A stretch of DNA of 64,000 nucleotides from UBA10646 sp046296295 (lineage in GTDB: Bacteria > Bacteroidota > Bacteroidia > Chitinophagales > Chitinophagaceae): NCBI GenBank assembly GCA_046296295.1, contig JBKBLG010000004.1, positions 1 to 64,000 on the forward strand. Reading direction: 5' to 3'. Under the pieces are notes generated by a model that made no database searches, was not told the origin of the DNA, and saw only the letters and a list, made by a program, of their open reading frames with translations. A program made the translations under genes and the position numbers. Of the stretch, positions 34,771 through 43,774 are shown one piece after another; position 1 is the first letter of the stretch, and the number at the start of each line of letters is the position of its first letter.

Positions 34771-35226
34771 TTAGGGTTGAGGAATAAATTTCCAAGTAGT
34801 ATAAATACCGGGGGCTGCAATGAGCTTGTATGAAAAACTATTGGCCGTAACGGTTACATCGTGCACTGTTACAGACATGTTGGCAATAGGCCAGCTAATC
34901 TTGAGTTGGGTATCGTTGTTAAGTAATTCCCACTGACCATCGTTGCCTTCGTTGCCAAACTCATCGCGCCATACCATGCTACCATCGTTTTTGTACTGGT
35001 TGCGTACAAGGCTAAAATCGTCGGTATTGTTGGCTGCACCTCTTTTATAAAGTGTAACACTGGTGCCGTTTTGGGTTTCTTTCACTTCATCTACAATCCA
35101 CACTTTCGCTGTAAGCAACTGCTTTTTAGATGGTGTTGGCGTGGTAACAGCAGGTAGTTCTTTTTGGCAGCTTGTAAGGCTAATGATACTTGTAGCTACA
35201 GCTACGATAAGTTTTGTAAGTTTCAT
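34771..35226 (-). CDS. Lipocalin-like small lipoprotein
   Basis: A protein of about 151 residues with lipobox SLTSC after a short signal, so lipid-anchored. The remainder (LLTAKVWIVDEVKETQNGT ... GQWELLNNDTQLKISWP ... YTTWKFIPQP) alternates beta strands in the lipocalin-like style common in Bacteroidota. Ligand unknown. The start can be either of two adjacent ATG codons; the second is used. Its upstream region (35230-35432) holds a terminator and two dispersed elements. Confidence 0.7.
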   Translation of the reverse strand: MKLTKLIVAVATSIISLTSCQKELPAVTTPTPSKKQLLTAKVWIVDEVKETQNGTSVTLYKRGAANNTDDFSLVRNQYKNDGSMVWRDEFGNEGNDGQWELLNNDTQLKISWPIANMSVTVHDVTVTANSFSYKLIAAPGIYTTWKFIPQP

Positions 35227-35342
35227 CATTTTAAGTTTTGAGGTTAGGGTTGAAATGTTGTTGTTTGATAGTAATACCCCCTACACACTCAAAACGGTTG
35301 GGTAAGCCTACAAAAAAAGCGGTGCTTTAACAAAGCTTTTGC

Positions 35343-35356
35343 ATTTGCCGTAAGGC
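35343..35356 (+). repeat. Dispersed element 33 (pair with 34)
   Basis: ATTTGCCGTAAGGC; flanks the terminator at 35371-35403 on one side. Confidence 0.9.
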
Positions 35357-35370
35357 ATACCACTAAAAAG

Positions 35371-35403
35371 AATGGTGCAGCTTTCTTCGAAAGCCGCACC
35401 ATT
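35371..35403. terminator. Bidirectional terminator between inverted dispersed elements
   Basis: AATGGTGC-A-GCTTTC pairs with GAAAGC-C-GCACCATT around TTC. It follows the PfkB kinase stop (on the minus strand) and is bracketed by dispersed elements at 35343 and 35418 in opposite orientation. Confidence 0.8.
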
Positions 35404-35417
35404 ACTAGGTTATAAGC

Positions 35418-35431
35418 ACCTTACGGTAAAT
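35418..35431 (-). repeat. Dispersed element 34 (pair with 33)
   Basis: ATTTACCGTAAGGT; other side of the same terminator, ending 1 bp from the PfkB kinase stop codon. Confidence 0.9.
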
Positions 35432-35432
35432 G

Positions 35433-36356
35433 TTATTCTGCCAAATGAATATCGAAATTAACCAACTGTACAAACTCATTAATACGAGCATGAATATCGG
35501 CCGCATTGATTTCGCGAAGGCGTGCAGTACCAAATTTTTCTACGCAATAGCTTGCCATGGCACTACCTACAATAATGGCAGTTTTCATGTTATCGAAGCT
35601 AATATCTTTTGTACGTGCAATATGACCGATAAAGCCACCTGCAAAGGTATCGCCAGCGCCAGTAGGGTCGAATACCTCTTCTAATGGCAATGCAGCAGCA
35701 TGAAACACTTGATTCTTATGAAACAATAAAGCTCCATGCTCTCCTTTTTTAATAATAAGGTATTTAGGCCCCATTTTCATAATAGCTTGGGCTGCTTTTA
35801 CTAAAGAATACTGACCACTTAACTGGCGAGCTTCGCTATCGTTCACCAACAGCACATCTACTCTTGCAATTACTTGAAGCAATTCTTCCATGGCTACTTC
35901 CATCCAAAAGTTCATGGTATCCATTACTATGAGCTTCGGACGGTTTTTCAACTGCTCAATAACACTTAGCTGAACCGCAGGTACCAAGTTGCCCAACATT
36001 AAAAACTCGCAATCTTGATAACTTTCTGGCACAACTGGTTGAAAATTAGCCAATACATTAAGTTGTGTATCAAGTGTATCGCGGGTATTCATATCCATGT
36101 GGTAACGGCCCGACCAAAAGAAGGTTTTTTCGTCGTGCTTAATTTGTACACCTTCTAAATTAACGCCACGTGCAGTTAGCGCATCTAATTCGGCTTGCGG
36201 AAAATCGCCACCAACCACTGAAATTTGTTTAACCGGAGTAAAGTTGCTAGCGCACCAGGCTATGTATGTGCCTGCACCACCAATAATTTTATCGCTTTTT
36301 CCAAAGGGCGTTTCAATAGCGTCGAAGGCCATTGATCCGCAAACAACTAAAGACAT
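35433..36356 (-). CDS. PfkB-family carbohydrate/nucleoside kinase
   Basis: This 307-residue ribokinase-fold kinase phosphorylates a sugar or nucleoside with ATP in the cytoplasm. The N-terminal substrate motif reads GGAGTYIAWCAS near residue 26. The ATP and catalytic-base motif DPTGAGDTFAGGFIGH lies near residue 230. The substrate cannot be fixed. It is a single gene; a terminator follows and a TetR gene is divergent. Confidence 0.9.
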   Translation of the reverse strand: MSLVVCGSMAFDAIETPFGKSDKIIGGAGTYIAWCASNFTPVKQISVVGGDFPQAELDALTARGVNLEGVQIKHDEKTFFWSGRYHMDMNTRDTLDTQLNVLANFQPVVPESYQDCEFLMLGNLVPAVQLSVIEQLKNRPKLIVMDTMNFWMEVAMEELLQVIARVDVLLVNDSEARQLSGQYSLVKAAQAIMKMGPKYLIIKKGEHGALLFHKNQVFHAAALPLEEVFDPTGAGDTFAGGFIGHIARTKDISFDNMKTAIIVGSAMASYCVEKFGTARLREINAADIHARINEFVQLVNFDIHLAE

Positions 36357-36516
36357 GTAGATGAGTTTGTTTACGGGCTGCGAAATTAGGGTATCGGCAG
36401 CAGTATTATTGCAAGCGTTGCCGATTTACCGTTTTTTAATTGTTCTATTGCTGCTGTGTGTTAGTACATTTACCATAAGGTTGTACTAATTACTGTTAGT
36501 TAATTACATTCGCAGT

Positions 36517-37107
36517 ATGGCTAGAATAAAAGCAGACAACGATTTAAGCAGAAAAGAAATTATTACACAAGCCGCTGCCGCCCTTTTTCAAGAGAAGGGT
36601 TTTAAAGCTGCAAGCATGCGTGACCTTGCCGATAAAGTGGGTGTTGAAGCAGCAAGCTTATATAACCACATTAAAAGCAAATCAGAACTGCTTCACAATA
36701 TTTGTGTGAATGTGGCGAATAATTTCTGGAACCATATTCATGCAGTTGAAACCCACCAGGGCAATGCTATTGAAAAAATTGAAATGCTCTTACGTTTTCA
36801 TATTCGTGAAATGGTAAGCAACTATCAAGAGGTGTATGTAAGCGACCGTGAGTGGAAGCACTTAACAGAGCCTTACCTTAGTAATTTTCATACGCAGCGC
36901 CGTGAGTATCGCAAAAAAATTGCCGCACTTATTGAAGCAGGTATTAAAAGTGGTGAAATTCGCCCTATTGATGCACCAACCGCTGTACTTATTATGCTGC
37001 ATGCAGTAAGTGGTATTGATAGCTGGCACAGGAGTAAGCAAAAAATTAGTGCCGAAGCACTAGAAGAAAATATGGTAACCATTATGATTAATGGCTTACG
37101 CAAATAG
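36517..37107 (+). CDS. TetR/AcrR family regulator, probable repressor of the paa genes
   Basis: This 196-residue regulator has an N-terminal helix-turn-helix (RKEIITQAAAALFQEKGFKAASMRDLADKVGVEAASLYNHIKSK, residues 12-56) and a helical ligand domain. It lies 62 bp before paaE in the same direction, the position of PaaR-type regulators that respond to phenylacetyl-CoA. That role is inferred. A degenerate dispersed element (36468-36481, ATAA loop) precedes the gene. Confidence 0.85.
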   Translation: MARIKADNDLSRKEIITQAAAALFQEKGFKAASMRDLADKVGVEAASLYNHIKSKSELLHNICVNVANNFWNHIHAVETHQGNAIEKIEMLLRFHIREMVSNYQEVYVSDREWKHLTEPYLSNFHTQRREYRKKIAALIEAGIKSGEIRPIDAPTAVLIMLHAVSGIDSWHRSKQKISAEALEENMVTIMINGLRK

Positions 37108-37169
37108 CTTTTTTTGTTGTATACATTTAGTCCCACTAGTTAACTCGGGTTTGAGTTACTTACAAGTAT

Positions 37170-38240
37170 ATGTCTGTTCAATTTTATCCAGCCAAAGTAA
37201 TTGGCAAGCAGCAAATTACGGCCGACGCTGTTGTAATTACACTTGCTGTTGATGAAGCGCATCAAGCTCTTTTTGCATTCAAAGCCGGACAGTATCTTAC
37301 CTTCAAAGCCATTATCAACGGCTGTGAAGTGCGTCGTAGCTATAGCATTTGTAGTACTCCGCAAAGTGGCTTATTACAAGTAGGCGTTAAAAAAGTGCCC
37401 GAAGGTATTTTTAGTACTTACGTAAATGAAGTACTAGAAGTAGGTAACACGCTAGAAATAATGCCACCAATGGGTAAGTTCACTTACACACCCGCTGCTA
37501 ATGATTACCAGCATTATATTGGCTTTGCAGCAGGTAGCGGTATAACACCTATACTCAGCATTATTGGAACGGTGTTAGAAGCAACGCCGAAAGCTAGCTT
37601 CACGTTGGTATATGGCAATAAAAACCGCCACAGTATTATGTTCAAAGAAGCTTTAGAAGCTTTAAAGAACAAGTACATGCAGCGCTTCACGATCATACAT
37701 ATTTTGAGTAGAGAGATAACGGATGCAACTATTAACCATGGTCGTATCGATGCTGCAAAATGCGAACAACTATTTAACACCGTACTTACCGCACCTGCCG
37801 CCGCCTATTACCTGTGTGGACCAGAAAATATGATTCTTGATATCACTGCCTACTTAGAACAACGTGGCATTAACAAAAATCAGATTCACTTCGAACTCTT
37901 TACATCGGCAGCAAGTCAAAAGCGGCAGCAACAACAAACTACAGCCACCAGCGATGGCCCTTTAAGCGAGGTAACTGTAATGCAAGATGGTAGAACATTT
38001 ACATTCAGTCTTGCACAAAACACTAATACCATTTTAGACGCAGCACTAGCACAAGGGGCAGATTTACCATTTGCCTGTAAAGGCGGTGTTTGCTGCACTT
38101 GCAAGGCCAAATTAATCTCAGGAAACGTAACGATGGAGGTGAATTATGGACTTGAACCCGACGAAGTAGCAGCAGGTTATATCCTCACTTGCCAAGCACA
38201 CCCTACTACTGCAACCGTAGTGGTAGATTACGATGTTTAA
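37170..38240 (+). CDS. paaE: Phenylacetyl-CoA epoxidase reductase subunit PaaE
   Basis: This 356-residue reductase passes electrons from NAD(P)H through FAD and a plant-type 2Fe-2S centre to the PaaA di-iron site. The FAD-binding motif is RRSYSICSTP, and the nucleotide motif is FAAGSGITPILSII. The C-terminal ferredoxin has Cys303-x4-Cys308-x2-Cys311 and a distant Cys in YILTCQA. It lies 3.4 kb upstream of paaABCD, with three unrelated genes between. Its stop overlaps the first codons of the longest Mur-ligase frame. Confidence 0.92.
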   Translation: MSVQFYPAKVIGKQQITADAVVITLAVDEAHQALFAFKAGQYLTFKAIINGCEVRRSYSICSTPQSGLLQVGVKKVPEGIFSTYVNEVLEVGNTLEIMPPMGKFTYTPAANDYQHYIGFAAGSGITPILSIIGTVLEATPKASFTLVYGNKNRHSIMFKEALEALKNKYMQRFTIIHILSREITDATINHGRIDAAKCEQLFNTVLTAPAAAYYLCGPENMILDITAYLEQRGINKNQIHFELFTSAASQKRQQQQTTATSDGPLSEVTVMQDGRTFTFSLAQNTNTILDAALAQGADLPFACKGGVCCTCKAKLISGNVTMEVNYGLEPDEVAAGYILTCQAHPTTATVVVDYDV

Positions 38241-38256
38241 CGCATTAACAACAAAC

Positions 38257-39627
38257 ATGCAACCATTCAAAGCAATACAACATTTATTTTTCATAGGTGT
38301 GGCAGGCACCGGTATGAGTGCTTTAGCACAATTTTGTGCAGGCCTTGGCAAGCAGGTAAGTGGCAGCGACCGCTATTTTAGTACCGATGCAGCCAACGAT
38401 ACGCAACAAAAACTGGTACAAGCTGGCATAGCGTGTTTTCAGCAAGATGGCTCCGGCATCAATACTAGTATTGATTGTGTTGTTATCAGTACTGCTGTTG
38501 AGGCAAGCAACCCAGAGTTGCAAAAAGCACAGGCACTTGGTATTCCGATATTAAAACGTAGCGAGCTGCTTACCCTTATTAGTAACACCAAAAAAACAAT
38601 TGCTGTAGGTGGCACCAGTGGCAAAAGCACTACCTCCGCCATGATTTTTCAGATACTTGAACACGCTGGCTTAGCACCAAGTATTATCAGTGGTGCGGGT
38701 TTGGTACGCTTACAACAACAAGGCCTTATTGGTAACGCTTGGGTTGGCAAAGGCGAATGGCTTGTTATAGAAGCCGATGAAAGCGATGGCAGCATTGTGA
38801 ATTATCAACCAGAAATTGGCCTGCTACTTAATCTCGATAAAGATCACAAAGAAATTAGCGAACTACAACAACTATTCGCCACCTTCAAAAGCAATAGTAG
38901 ATACTTTACAGTAAATGCATCGCATCCGCTAGCAGCACCCTACAGTAGCGATAATACTTTTGATTTTAGCAGTACCGATGCACCTGCAGGCTTTAAAGCC
39001 GAGCATTTCATACAACAAGGTTTATCATGCAGTTTTACTATTAACGGAGTGCCCTTCAGCATGCACAGTATTGGTAAGCATAATATGGAAAATGCCTTAG
39101 CTGCTACCACCATTGCTGCTCGTTGTGGTGTGGCTATCGCTACCAGTGCCGAGGCTTTGAAAAATTATGAAGGTATTTACAGACGTAATCAGGTACTCGG
39201 ACAAAAAAACAATATTTGGGTAATCGACGATTATGCACACAACCCTGCCAAAGTAGCAGCTGCCATTACCGGCGTACAACCCTTAACCGAAAAAGTGGTA
39301 GCATGGTTTCAGCCCCACGGATACGGCCCAACGCGATTTTTACGTAACGATTTTGTGCATGAAATTGCTTCTGTATTACGCCCACAAGATGAAATATGGA
39401 TGAGTGAAATTTTTTATGCCGGTGGCACTGCCGTGAAAGATATTAGTGCAGAAGATCTCATTAACGATTTAAAGGAAAAGGGCTGTAATGCTTATTTCGT
39501 AGCCAATAGAAATGAGCTTACCGCCGCACTACAACCGCATTTACCGCAAGGTGCTGTGCTCTTATTAATGGGTGCCCGCGACCCTAGTTTAGATGCATTT
39601 GCAAAGGCAGTTTTTGAAGCATTATAG
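38257..39627 (+). CDS. Mur ligase family protein (MurC/Mpl-like)
   Basis: This ATP-dependent amide ligase of about 456 residues resembles MurC and Mpl, which attach L-Ala or a recycled tripeptide to UDP-MurNAc. The N-terminal Rossmann part reads FFIGVAGTGMSALAQ, the ATP loop is GGTSGKSTTS (near residue 120), EADESDGS is the central motif and YAHNPAKV starts the C-terminal domain. I use the ATG at 38257 (MQPFKAIQ); one 24 bases upstream overlaps paaE. No dcw-cluster genes are near, so it is probably a paralogue, and Mpl-like recycling is as likely as MurC. A dispersed element at 39539 encodes LPQG. Confidence 0.85.
   Translation: MQPFKAIQHLFFIGVAGTGMSALAQFCAGLGKQVSGSDRYFSTDAANDTQQKLVQAGIACFQQDGSGINTSIDCVVISTAVEASNPELQKAQALGIPILKRSELLTLISNTKKTIAVGGTSGKSTTSAMIFQILEHAGLAPSIISGAGLVRLQQQGLIGNAWVGKGEWLVIEADESDGSIVNYQPEIGLLLNLDKDHKEISELQQLFATFKSNSRYFTVNASHPLAAPYSSDNTFDFSSTDAPAGFKAEHFIQQGLSCSFTINGVPFSMHSIGKHNMENALAATTIAARCGVAIATSAEALKNYEGIYRRNQVLGQKNNIWVIDDYAHNPAKVAAAITGVQPLTEKVVAWFQPHGYGPTRFLRNDFVHEIASVLRPQDEIWMSEIFYAGGTAVKDISAEDLINDLKEKGCNAYFVANRNELTAALQPHLPQGAVLLLMGARDPSLDAFAKAVFEAL
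39539..39552 (+). repeat. Dispersed element 35
   Basis: ATTTACCGCAAGGT; inside the Mur ligase gene, encodes LPQG. Confidence 0.88.
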
Positions 39628-39672
39628 AATTGCTAAGATTTTTGATTACTTTGTGGGATAAATGTGTCAGTT

Positions 39673-40623
39673 ATGATTCAGGTTCAACCGCAAGAAAAAT
39701 GGGTAGAACTTAAGCCTAGAGGTGTTCGGTTACGAAAGCGTTACGCTTTGTCGTCGCACGGCAGGCTTATCAGTTTTACAAATGAACTTACAGATGGCCA
39801 ACAGATTGGCAAAGGAAACCGATGGAGTTACACCGACGCTCAGGGCAACTTAAAACGCTTGAATGTTGCGCAATTAGTTGCTAAGCATTTTTTACCGCCG
39901 CCGCCGAGTAAGAAACATACATTTGTATTGCATAAAGATGGTAGCGGTGCTAATAACCATATAGATAATTTGGCTTGGGCCACCTACGAAGAAATGCGGG
40001 CTCACATCGGCAGAACCAGTAATCGCAAGCCTCACGGTAAATTTGTAAAACTTCAGGGTGAGGTTTTTAAACCGGTACAAATTGAGTATCAAATTCCTAC
40101 ACGCTTGCAATATGCCATTAGTAATTATGGCCGATTAATTAGCTTTATAAGCGATATTAACGATGGCACACTACTTAGAGGTAGTAAGCATCAACTCGGA
40201 TATCGCATTTGGCGCTTTAGAGATGCTGATGGTATTAGTAGAGGTTACTTATTACATCGTTTGGTAGCCGATGCATTTTTGAAAAAACCCTCTAAAGATG
40301 CCAATTTTGTAATACATCTCGATCATAATAAAGAAAATAACAGCGCTACCAACCTTCGTTGGGTTACACAAGAAGAGCTTACCGCCCACGCCGCCACAAG
40401 TGATGCTGTTCAAAAAACCAGAGAAAAAAGACGCACAGGAGGTATACAAACACATGCTTCAAAGCTTACAGTAACCAAAGCCATGTTACTAAAGCGTATT
40501 CTCAACGACCCGAACCGTACCACACGTTACAAGAACTTGGCCACACGTTTTGGCGTATCTGAAATGCAACTTCATCGTATTAAAACAGGTGAAAATTGGG
40601 GTTGGCTCAACACCGGTAGTTAA
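39673..40623 (+). CDS. Duplicated NUMOD4/HNH-type DNA-binding protein with C-terminal HTH
   Basis: Two tandem units are visible. Unit 1: KRYALSSHGRLISFTNEL ... NVAQLVAKHFLPP ... TFVLHKDGSGANNHIDNLAW. Unit 2: LQYAISNYGRLISFISDI ... LLHRLVADAFLKKP ... FVIHLDHNKENNSATNLRW. Each looks like NUMOD4 followed by an HNH-like ββα motif; unit 2 keeps H-x-DH-x3-N and is the better nuclease candidate. The last 60 residues (KNLATRFGVSEMQLHRIKTG) form a helix-turn-helix. The frame opens at a GTG (39664), but ATG 39673 (MIQVQPQ) is preferred. It sits in a disrupted paa context, which may reflect insertion of a homing-type element. Confidence 0.8.
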   Translation: MIQVQPQEKWVELKPRGVRLRKRYALSSHGRLISFTNELTDGQQIGKGNRWSYTDAQGNLKRLNVAQLVAKHFLPPPPSKKHTFVLHKDGSGANNHIDNLAWATYEEMRAHIGRTSNRKPHGKFVKLQGEVFKPVQIEYQIPTRLQYAISNYGRLISFISDINDGTLLRGSKHQLGYRIWRFRDADGISRGYLLHRLVADAFLKKPSKDANFVIHLDHNKENNSATNLRWVTQEELTAHAATSDAVQKTREKRRTGGIQTHASKLTVTKAMLLKRILNDPNRTTRYKNLATRFGVSEMQLHRIKTGENWGWLNTGS

Positions 40624-40670
40624 CAGTTTTTTAGCAGCTTGTACATACCACAACAAGCTATTTGATAGTT

Positions 40671-40713
40671 ATTAAGGTATTAGTGCTATATGCATCAGTA
40701 CCTTAATTTTTTG
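40671..40713 (+). terminator. Rho-independent terminator after the HNH gene
   Basis: ATTAAGGTA (40671-40679) pairs with TACCTTAAT (40699-40707), followed by TTTTTTG. The large loop contains a smaller TGC/GCA pairing. Confidence 0.7.
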
Positions 40714-40753
40714 CTTATGCCAAAGCTATACACTTCTTCATGCTTTAATTAAA

Positions 40754-41527
40754 ATGTGTATGTGTAAGAGCAATACAGGTATTTTACTATTAGCTTTGGT
40801 ATTTGCCGTAAGGCCCATACAAGCACAAACCAATACGAACTTGTACGAAGTTTGGGCACAAGCGGGCACTTTAATATATCAGGGAGATCTTACTAGTAAT
40901 CCACTCGGCAATTTTAGGCAGTTACAACCCGCATGGAGCGTTGGAATAAGCCGACAAATACACACAAATTATGCCCTGAGGGCTATGATAACCAAGGGTA
41001 GCCTTGCGGCAAATGAAGCACTGGAGAAGTCGCCACAATGGCGGCAGTATAGAGGATTATCATTTAATAACCATCTTACCAGCATAGCACTCAATGTAGT
41101 ATACACACCCGGCGGTACGAACCCCTACTTCAATGCATCTCGCTGGAAACCCTATTTCTCAGGCGGTATCGCTATGACGCATCAACGGGTAACACGTCAA
41201 TGGAATGCCATCAACTACAGCTACATATCACCTCGAGATCCGGGTGTAGTTGGGTTAGGCACAGATACCACACATACGCCTGTTACTTGGCAGTGCTCAT
41301 TGCCTATAAGTGTTGGTGTACGCTATCAACTATCGGAACGTATGGCACTAAATGCAGAACTCATGTATCATATCGGCTTTACAGACTATACCGATGGCTT
41401 TAGTTATGCCGGCAACCCAAAACGGAACGATAATTTTTATGGCATTCATACCGGCATGGTTGTTAATTTAGGTAAGAATAGATATGCGTGCCCGAGTTTT
41501 CGTTCAACAAAATACAGAAAACAATAA
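40754..41527 (+). CDS. Outer-membrane beta-barrel protein (DUF6089-like)
   Basis: This 257-residue protein has a signal peptide ending RPIQAQ and a barrel of about eight amphipathic strands. The mature N-terminus (LYEVWAQAGTLIYQGDL) and strand text (LPISVGVRYQLSERMALNAELMYHIGFTDYTDGF) match the porin-like family that also includes the proteins at 51745 and 52782. The dispersed element at 40801-40814 encodes FAVR inside the signal peptide, and a second (41011-41024) encodes LAAN. ATG at 40760 is an equally possible start. Confidence 0.78.
   Translation: MCMCKSNTGILLLALVFAVRPIQAQTNTNLYEVWAQAGTLIYQGDLTSNPLGNFRQLQPAWSVGISRQIHTNYALRAMITKGSLAANEALEKSPQWRQYRGLSFNNHLTSIALNVVYTPGGTNPYFNASRWKPYFSGGIAMTHQRVTRQWNAINYSYISPRDPGVVGLGTDTTHTPVTWQCSLPISVGVRYQLSERMALNAELMYHIGFTDYTDGFSYAGNPKRNDNFYGIHTGMVVNLGKNRYACPSFRSTKYRKQ
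40801..40814 (+). repeat. Dispersed element 36
   Basis: ATTTGCCGTAAGGC; inside the signal-peptide codons of the barrel gene, encodes FAVR. Confidence 0.88.
41011..41024 (-). repeat. Dispersed element 37
   Basis: ATTTGCCGCAAGGC; the only copy with both G4/C14 and the GCAA loop; encodes LAAN. Confidence 0.88.
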
Positions 41528-41602
41528 GTTGAGTGAACCCTCGAAAGCTAACATTTGTTAGGGTGGTATTATTGAATTATTTTTACCGCTCAAAGTGTAG
41601 TT

Positions 41603-42556
41603 ATGGAACAAATGTTAAGCCCCGAAGCCCAACATTTTCAAGATAAAATAGATAAAGAAATTAAAATTGAACCGAAAGATTGGATGCCGGAAAAATACCG
41701 CCATACACTCATTCGCCAAATTAGTCAGCACGCCCACAGCGAAATCATTGGTATGCTACCAGAGGGCAACTGGATAACCCGTGCCCCATCGCTCAAGCGT
41801 AAAGCTATATTGCTAGCCAAAGTGCAAGATGAAGCCGGCCACGGCTTGTACCTTTATGCTGCTGCCGAAACACTGGGCATCAGCCGCGATGAAATGTACC
41901 ATCAACTACATACCGGAAAGGCTAAATACAGCTCTATTTTCAATTACCCAACACTTACTTGGGCCGACATAGGTGTGGTTGGCTGGTTGGTAGATGGTGC
42001 AGCTATCATGAACCAAGTACCACTTTGCCGAACCAGTTATGGCCCTTATGCACGTGCTATGGTTCGCATTTGTAAAGAAGAAAGCTTTCACCAACGCCAA
42101 GGTTTTGATAGCCTATTGGTATTAAGTAAAGGAACTCCCAGCCAACGCCGCATGTTACAAGATGCCATTAACCGTTGGTGGTGGCCCAGTTTAATGATGT
42201 TTGGCCCAACCGACGATGCAAGTCCGAACACAGTTCAAAGCATGCAATGGAAAATCAAACGCTTTACGAACGATGAATTACGCCAGAAATTTGTAGACGT
42301 ATGTGCCGAGCAAGTGAAGCTATTAGGCTGTACCCTACCCGACCCTGATTTAAAATGGAATGCCGAGCGTGGCCATTACGATTTTGGTGCTATTAACTGG
42401 CAAGAATTCTGGAATGTAGTAAGCGGCAATGGTCCATGCAATAAAGAACGCCTCGCAGCACGCCGTAAAGCTTGGGACAACGGCGCTTGGGTTCGCGAAG
42501 CTGCTAGTGCTTATGCAGCTAAACAACAAGCTAAAAAAGCTACAGCGGCAGCATAA
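41603..42556 (+). CDS. paaA: Phenylacetyl-CoA epoxidase catalytic subunit PaaA
   Basis: This 317-residue di-iron oxygenase forms the 1,2-epoxide of phenylacetyl-CoA. Ferritin-like iron motifs are visible as KVQDEAGHGLYLY and CKEESFHQRQGF (Glu and His ligands). GMLPEGNWITRAPSLKRKA is diagnostic. It is first of four tightly packed genes (12, 45 and -7 bp spacing) in the order paaABCD. The ring-cleavage genes (paaG, paaZ) and the ligase paaK are not in the window. Confidence 0.96.
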   Translation: MEQMLSPEAQHFQDKIDKEIKIEPKDWMPEKYRHTLIRQISQHAHSEIIGMLPEGNWITRAPSLKRKAILLAKVQDEAGHGLYLYAAAETLGISRDEMYHQLHTGKAKYSSIFNYPTLTWADIGVVGWLVDGAAIMNQVPLCRTSYGPYARAMVRICKEESFHQRQGFDSLLVLSKGTPSQRRMLQDAINRWWWPSLMMFGPTDDASPNTVQSMQWKIKRFTNDELRQKFVDVCAEQVKLLGCTLPDPDLKWNAERGHYDFGAINWQEFWNVVSGNGPCNKERLAARRKAWDNGAWVREAASAYAAKQQAKKATAAA

Positions 42557-42568
42557 AACAAACAACAC

Positions 42569-42955
42569 ATGAACACAACCATTCGCATTCTCCGATATGG
42601 CGATTACGATGCTATGCAAAAAGCCGGCGGCAACATACCCGCTACTAACATTAGCAACCACCCTACGCCTACAGCACCTGAATGGCCCTTATGGGAAGTA
42701 TTCGTTAGAAGCAAGCAAGGCCTAGATCATAAGCATGTAGGCAGCCTTCATGCAGCCGATGCGGCTATGGCTATTGAAAATGCAAGAGATGTATACACAC
42801 GCCGCCAAGAGGGTGTTAGCATTTGGGTAGTAGAAAGCAAGCACATACATGCCAGCAACCCCGATGAAGCCGACAGCTTTTACGAACCAGCAAGCGATAA
42901 AGTATATCGCCACCCTACTTTTTACGACCTTCCAGAAGCTATCAAGCACATGTAA
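42569..42955 (+). CDS. paaB: Phenylacetyl-CoA epoxidase subunit PaaB
   Basis: This 128-residue bridging subunit holds PaaA-PaaC dimers together. It contains WPLWEVFVRSKQGLDHKHVG followed by SLHAADAAMAIENARDVY and the closing YRHPTFYDLPEAIKHM, all typical. The first 30 residues are a non-conserved extension relative to the short form. Confidence 0.95.
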   Translation: MNTTIRILRYGDYDAMQKAGGNIPATNISNHPTPTAPEWPLWEVFVRSKQGLDHKHVGSLHAADAAMAIENARDVYTRRQEGVSIWVVESKHIHASNPDEADSFYEPASDKVYRHPTFYDLPEAIKHM

Positions 42956-43000
42956 TGGTTACAACTATCTGCTTTTAAACTTTCATTGAACCACTTGTAT

Positions 43001-43774
43001 ATGAGCTATCAACCCACCGTTCCTCAATTAATACACCTAGCCGATAATGCACTGATTTTAGGCCATCGGCTCAGTGAGTGGTGTGGTCACGGCCCTGCAT
43101 TAGAACAAGATATTGCACTTAGCAATATTGCACTCGATTATGTGGGTGCAGCCCGTAATTGGTATCAATTAGCGGCCAATCAAATCAATAGCTTACAAGA
43201 TAAAACTGCATTCCCACTCAATGCACAAGGCGAAGCAACAGAAGATACTTTAGCTTACTTACGCGATGCATTTGATTTCAAAAACTTTTTACTGCTAGAG
43301 TTACCCAATGGCGATTGGGCTGTAACTACCCTACGCTTGTTGCTATCGGCAAGCTACCAACAACTTTTATTACAACAACTTAGCACCAACGAAAATGCCG
43401 ATGTTGCCGCAATTGCAGCCAAAACCCTGAAAGAAGTTACATATCATGTACGTTGGAGCGAAGATTGGGTAAAACGACTTGGCGATGGTACCGAAGAAAG
43501 CCACCAGCGTTTGCAGGCAGCCTACCACGAGCTTTGGCCTTACATTGGTGAGTTTTGGGAAAACAAACTGGATTTACCCATCAATATCACTAGTATGCAA
43601 GCACAATGGTTAGCCAAAATCAATCAGGTGTTTGAGGCATCACATTTACCGCAAGGTGTGCTACCAACATGGCATCAAACAGGCGGAACCGAAGGCATCC
43701 ATACCGAACATTTAGGCTATATTCTAGCTGAAATGCAATTTTTACAACGAGCCTACCCGAATGCCGAATGGTAA
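43001..43774 (+). CDS. paaC: Phenylacetyl-CoA epoxidase structural subunit PaaC
   Basis: This 257-residue ferritin-like protein has lost the iron site and scaffolds PaaA. Family text includes LADNALILGHRLSEWCGHGP, EDIALSNIALDYVGAA (here EQDIALSN) and TYHVRWSEDWVKRLGDGTEESH. ATG 43001 (MSYQP) is chosen over an upstream TTG. The last codons overlap the ATG of paaD. A dispersed element at 43644 encodes LPQG. Confidence 0.94.
   Translation: MSYQPTVPQLIHLADNALILGHRLSEWCGHGPALEQDIALSNIALDYVGAARNWYQLAANQINSLQDKTAFPLNAQGEATEDTLAYLRDAFDFKNFLLLELPNGDWAVTTLRLLLSASYQQLLLQQLSTNENADVAAIAAKTLKEVTYHVRWSEDWVKRLGDGTEESHQRLQAAYHELWPYIGEFWENKLDLPINITSMQAQWLAKINQVFEASHLPQGVLPTWHQTGGTEGIHTEHLGYILAEMQFLQRAYPNAEW
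43644..43657 (+). repeat. Dispersed element 38
   Basis: ATTTACCGCAAGGT; inside paaC, encodes LPQG. Confidence 0.88.
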
